In this document: in pieces, positions 6,244 to 8,060 of the stretch
Position numbering within the stretch: the stretch's first letter is position 1
Layout of the letters: each line of letters opens with the position of its first letter
DNA from: an uncultured Lachnospiraceae bacterium
GTDB lineage: Bacteria; Bacillota; Clostridia; Lachnospirales; Lachnospiraceae
DNA length: 8,060 bases
Direction: 5' to 3'
NCBI GenBank assembly: GCA_900557385.1
Contig: USSP01000077.1
Coordinates: forward strand, 1 to 8,060
Translations under genes and position numbers: made by a program
Notes under the pieces: model-generated
What the model saw: the letters and a program-made list of their open reading frames with translations, nothing else
The model's database searches: none
What the model was told of the DNA's origin: nothing

Positions 6244-7965
6244 ATGGGTTATAAAGAGCAATATGAATTCTGGCTGAATGATCCCTATTTTGACGAAGCA
6301 ACCAAACAGGAGCTTCTGGCGATCAAAGACAATGAAAAAGAAATTGAGGAACGTTTCTACAAGGAACTGGAGTTTGGAACCGGTGGACTGCGCGGTATCA
6401 TCGGAGCAGGTACCAACCGCATGAACATGTATACTGTCAGAAAAGCAACACAGGGACTGGCAAATTACATCATCAAACAGGGCGGACAGAAAAAAGGCGT
6501 TGCCATTGCCTTTGATTCCCGTAACCAGTCTCCTGAATTTGCAGATGAGACGGCACGCTGCCTGGCAGCAAACGGCATTAAGGCTTATGTATTTGAGTCC
6601 TTACGCCCCACACCGGAGCTTTCCTTTGCACTGCGTACATTAGGCTGCATTTCCGGTATCGTCATTACAGCAAGCCACAATCCCCCTGAATATAATGGAT
6701 ATAAAGCATACTGGGAGGATGGCGCACAGGTTACGCCCCCTCATGATGTCAATATCATTAAAGAAGTACAGAGCATTACCGATTACAACGATGTGAAAAC
6801 CATGAGTAAAGAGGATGCCATGGCCGCCGGACTTTACCAGATCATCGGTAAGGAAATCGATGATAAATACATGGTAGAATTAAAGAAACAGATTATCCAT
6901 CCGGAAATTATCGCAGAGATGGCAGGCGATCTGAAGATCGTTTACACACCTCTTTGCGGAACCGGAAATGTGCCGGTACGCCGTGTTCTCTCCGAACTTG
7001 GCTTCCAGCATGTATATGTAGTACCGGAGCAGGAGAACCCGGATCCGAAATTCACCACACTGGATTACCCCAACCCGGAGGATCCCAAGGCATTTACCTA
7101 TGCTCTTCGCCTGGCGAAAGAGAAGGATGCGGATATTGTTCTGGCAACCGATCCGGATGCAGACCGTCTGGGTGTATATGCAAAGGATACCAAGACCGGC
7201 GAATACGTAGGCTTTACCGGTAACATGTCTGGTATGCTCATCGAGGAATATATCCTCAGAGAGCGTAAAGCCACTGGAACCATGCCGGAGAATCCCGCAC
7301 TGGTAACCACCATCGTAACCACCAATATGTCCAAAGCTATTGCAGAAGACTATGGTTTAAGATTTATCGAAGTGCTCACCGGATTTAAGTATATCGGCGA
7401 ACAGATCAAACTCTTCGAGCAGACCGGCTGCAACAACTATGTATTTGGTCTGGAGGAGAGCTACGGCTGTCTGGCAGGAACCCATGCAAGAGATAAGGAT
7501 GCCATCGTGGCAGTAATGTGCCTGTGTGAAGTCGCTGCATGGTGCAAGAAACACAACATGACCCTGTGGGATCAGATGTTAAATCTCTATGAGAAATACG
7601 GATACTACAAAGAAAGCCAGTATTCCATCACCATGAAGGGAATTGACGGTTCCAAGGAAATTGCGGCACTGATGGAGAAGCTTCGTTCCAACCCGCCTAA
7701 AGAATTCGGTGATTTGAAAGTCAAAGAGTTCCGTGATTATAAGACAGGAAAGACCCTCAACCTGGAGACCGGAGAGACCGGAGAAACCGGATTACCGGAG
7801 TCCAATGTTCTGTACTTTGATCTGACCAACGATTCCTGGTGCTGTGCAAGACCTTCCGGTACCGAACCTAAGATTAAATTCTATATGGGCGTAAAGGGAA
7901 CCAGCCTGGAAGATGCACAGGCAAAGGTTGACAAGCTGACCGCTGACCTGAAGGCAATTCTGTAA
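6244..7965 (+). CDS. pgcA: Alpha-phosphoglucomutase (phospho-sugar mutase)
   Basis: This 573-residue cytoplasmic enzyme of the alpha-D-phosphohexomutase superfamily interconverts glucose-6-phosphate and glucose-1-phosphate. Its length fits the PgcA type of Bacillus subtilis (about 580 residues). All four signature sites are present: the phosphoserine loop TASHNPPEYNG with Ser144; the Mg2+ loop DPDADR with Asp303, Asp305 and Asp307; the sugar-specificity loop GLEESYG (402-408); and the phosphate-binding loop RPSGTEPK (536-543). GTGGLRG near the N-terminus is also typical. The ATG is preceded by GGAGGA (6231-6236) with 7 nt spacing. The gene is likely transcribed from the promoter at 5959 through the structured region. 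Glucose-1-P is the precursor of UDP-glucose and dTDP-rhamnose, which fits the glycosyltransferases upstream. A phosphomannomutase activity cannot be excluded, but the GLEESYG loop and length favour glucose. An unusual ETG triplicate sits before the last domain's core. Confidence 0.93.
   Translation: MGYKEQYEFWLNDPYFDEATKQELLAIKDNEKEIEERFYKELEFGTGGLRGIIGAGTNRMNMYTVRKATQGLANYIIKQGGQKKGVAIAFDSRNQSPEFADETARCLAANGIKAYVFESLRPTPELSFALRTLGCISGIVITASHNPPEYNGYKAYWEDGAQVTPPHDVNIIKEVQSITDYNDVKTMSKEDAMAAGLYQIIGKEIDDKYMVELKKQIIHPEIIAEMAGDLKIVYTPLCGTGNVPVRRVLSELGFQHVYVVPEQENPDPKFTTLDYPNPEDPKAFTYALRLAKEKDADIVLATDPDADRLGVYAKDTKTGEYVGFTGNMSGMLIEEYILRERKATGTMPENPALVTTIVTTNMSKAIAEDYGLRFIEVLTGFKYIGEQIKLFEQTGCNNYVFGLEESYGCLAGTHARDKDAIVAVMCLCEVAAWCKKHNMTLWDQMLNLYEKYGYYKESQYSITMKGIDGSKEIAALMEKLRSNPPKEFGDLKVKEFRDYKTGKTLNLETGETGETGLPESNVLYFDLTNDSWCCARPSGTEPKIKFYMGVKGTSLEDAQAKVDKLTADLKAIL
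7765..7791 (+). repeat. In-frame 9-bp triplicate encoding (Glu-Thr-Gly)x3
   Basis: The unit GAGACCGGA occurs three times in tandem, the last copy differing by one base (GAAACCGGA). It encodes residues 508-516 of the phosphoglucomutase, in a turn before LPESNVLYF in the C-terminal domain. Being a multiple of three, it can expand or contract by slippage without a frameshift. It lies away from the active-site motifs. Confidence 0.85.
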
Positions 7966-7973
7966 AAGAAAAA

Positions 7974-8025
7974 GCCGGAGCACCAGCAGCGTATTTTGCA
8001 GCAAAAATGCAGCATGCGCTCTGGC
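7974..8025 (+). terminator. Imperfect hairpin after the phosphoglucomutase gene, possible terminator
   Basis: GCCGGAGC (7974-7981) can pair with GCTCTGGC (8018-8025), 8 bp with one G-U. GCGT (7989-7992) with ATGC (8014-8017) extends it on the 3' side, leaving a 7-nt bulge on the 5' side. It begins 8 nt after the stop codon. No strong T-run follows, so it is at best a weak intrinsic terminator or a 3'-end stabilising structure. The remaining bases to 8060 show no gene start. Confidence 0.35.
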
Positions 8026-8060
8026 ATAGGGTTTATATCACGAATCAAAAGGACACGGCG

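Noticed and set aside
1..8060. Mobile element, CRISPR array, phage or defence system
   Set aside because: No transposase, integrase, reverse transcriptase or nuclease motifs, no spaced palindromic repeats, and no tRNA-like target site were seen; the only repeats are the short tandem ones listed.

Overview
The window looks like a chromosomal segment of a Gram-positive, moderate-GC Clostridia member, most likely a Lachnospiraceae-type gut anaerobe. I base this on the style of the phosphosugar mutase, the AGGAG-type ribosome binding sites, a TTG start, and the style of the glycosyltransferases and their accessory domains. This is judged from memory of such proteins, not from a search. All genes lie on the + strand.

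Bases 1-5976 are the 3' part of a surface-polysaccharide locus. (i) A gene cut by the left edge encodes the end of a class I SAM methyltransferase domain, a small-molecule-kinase-like domain, and a C-terminal beta-rich domain. This order resembles methyltransferase-kinase chain terminators such as E. coli WbdD. (ii) A 726-residue protein has a degenerate first GT-A domain that has lost its DxD, an intact WbbL-like GT2 domain, and a beta-rich tail. (iii) A 660-residue protein has a coiled-coil N-terminus and two apparently intact GT2 domains. Genes 1 and 2 are 26 bp apart. Genes 2 and 3 are separated by 124 bp holding short direct repeats and a small palindrome. Together they suggest synthesis, and perhaps end-capping, of a cell-surface glycan.

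Bases 5959-6243 form an unusual intergenic region. A good sigma-A-type promoter with an extended -10 overlaps the end of the third gene. It is followed by about 200 nt that can fold into one long rod: a closing stem, a 12-bp stem, a large symmetric central bubble and a terminal hairpin. This is the general shape of 6S RNA, but I cannot confirm the family. The same DNA also holds a terminator-like hairpin, so a regulated leader of the next gene or the terminator of the upstream operon are live alternatives.

Bases 6244-7965 encode a complete alpha-phosphoglucomutase (PgcA-type). It interconverts glucose-6-P and glucose-1-P and so feeds the nucleotide sugars the upstream glycosyltransferases would need. 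The final 95 bases hold an imperfect hairpin and no recognisable gene. I see no mobile element, CRISPR array, tRNA or rRNA.
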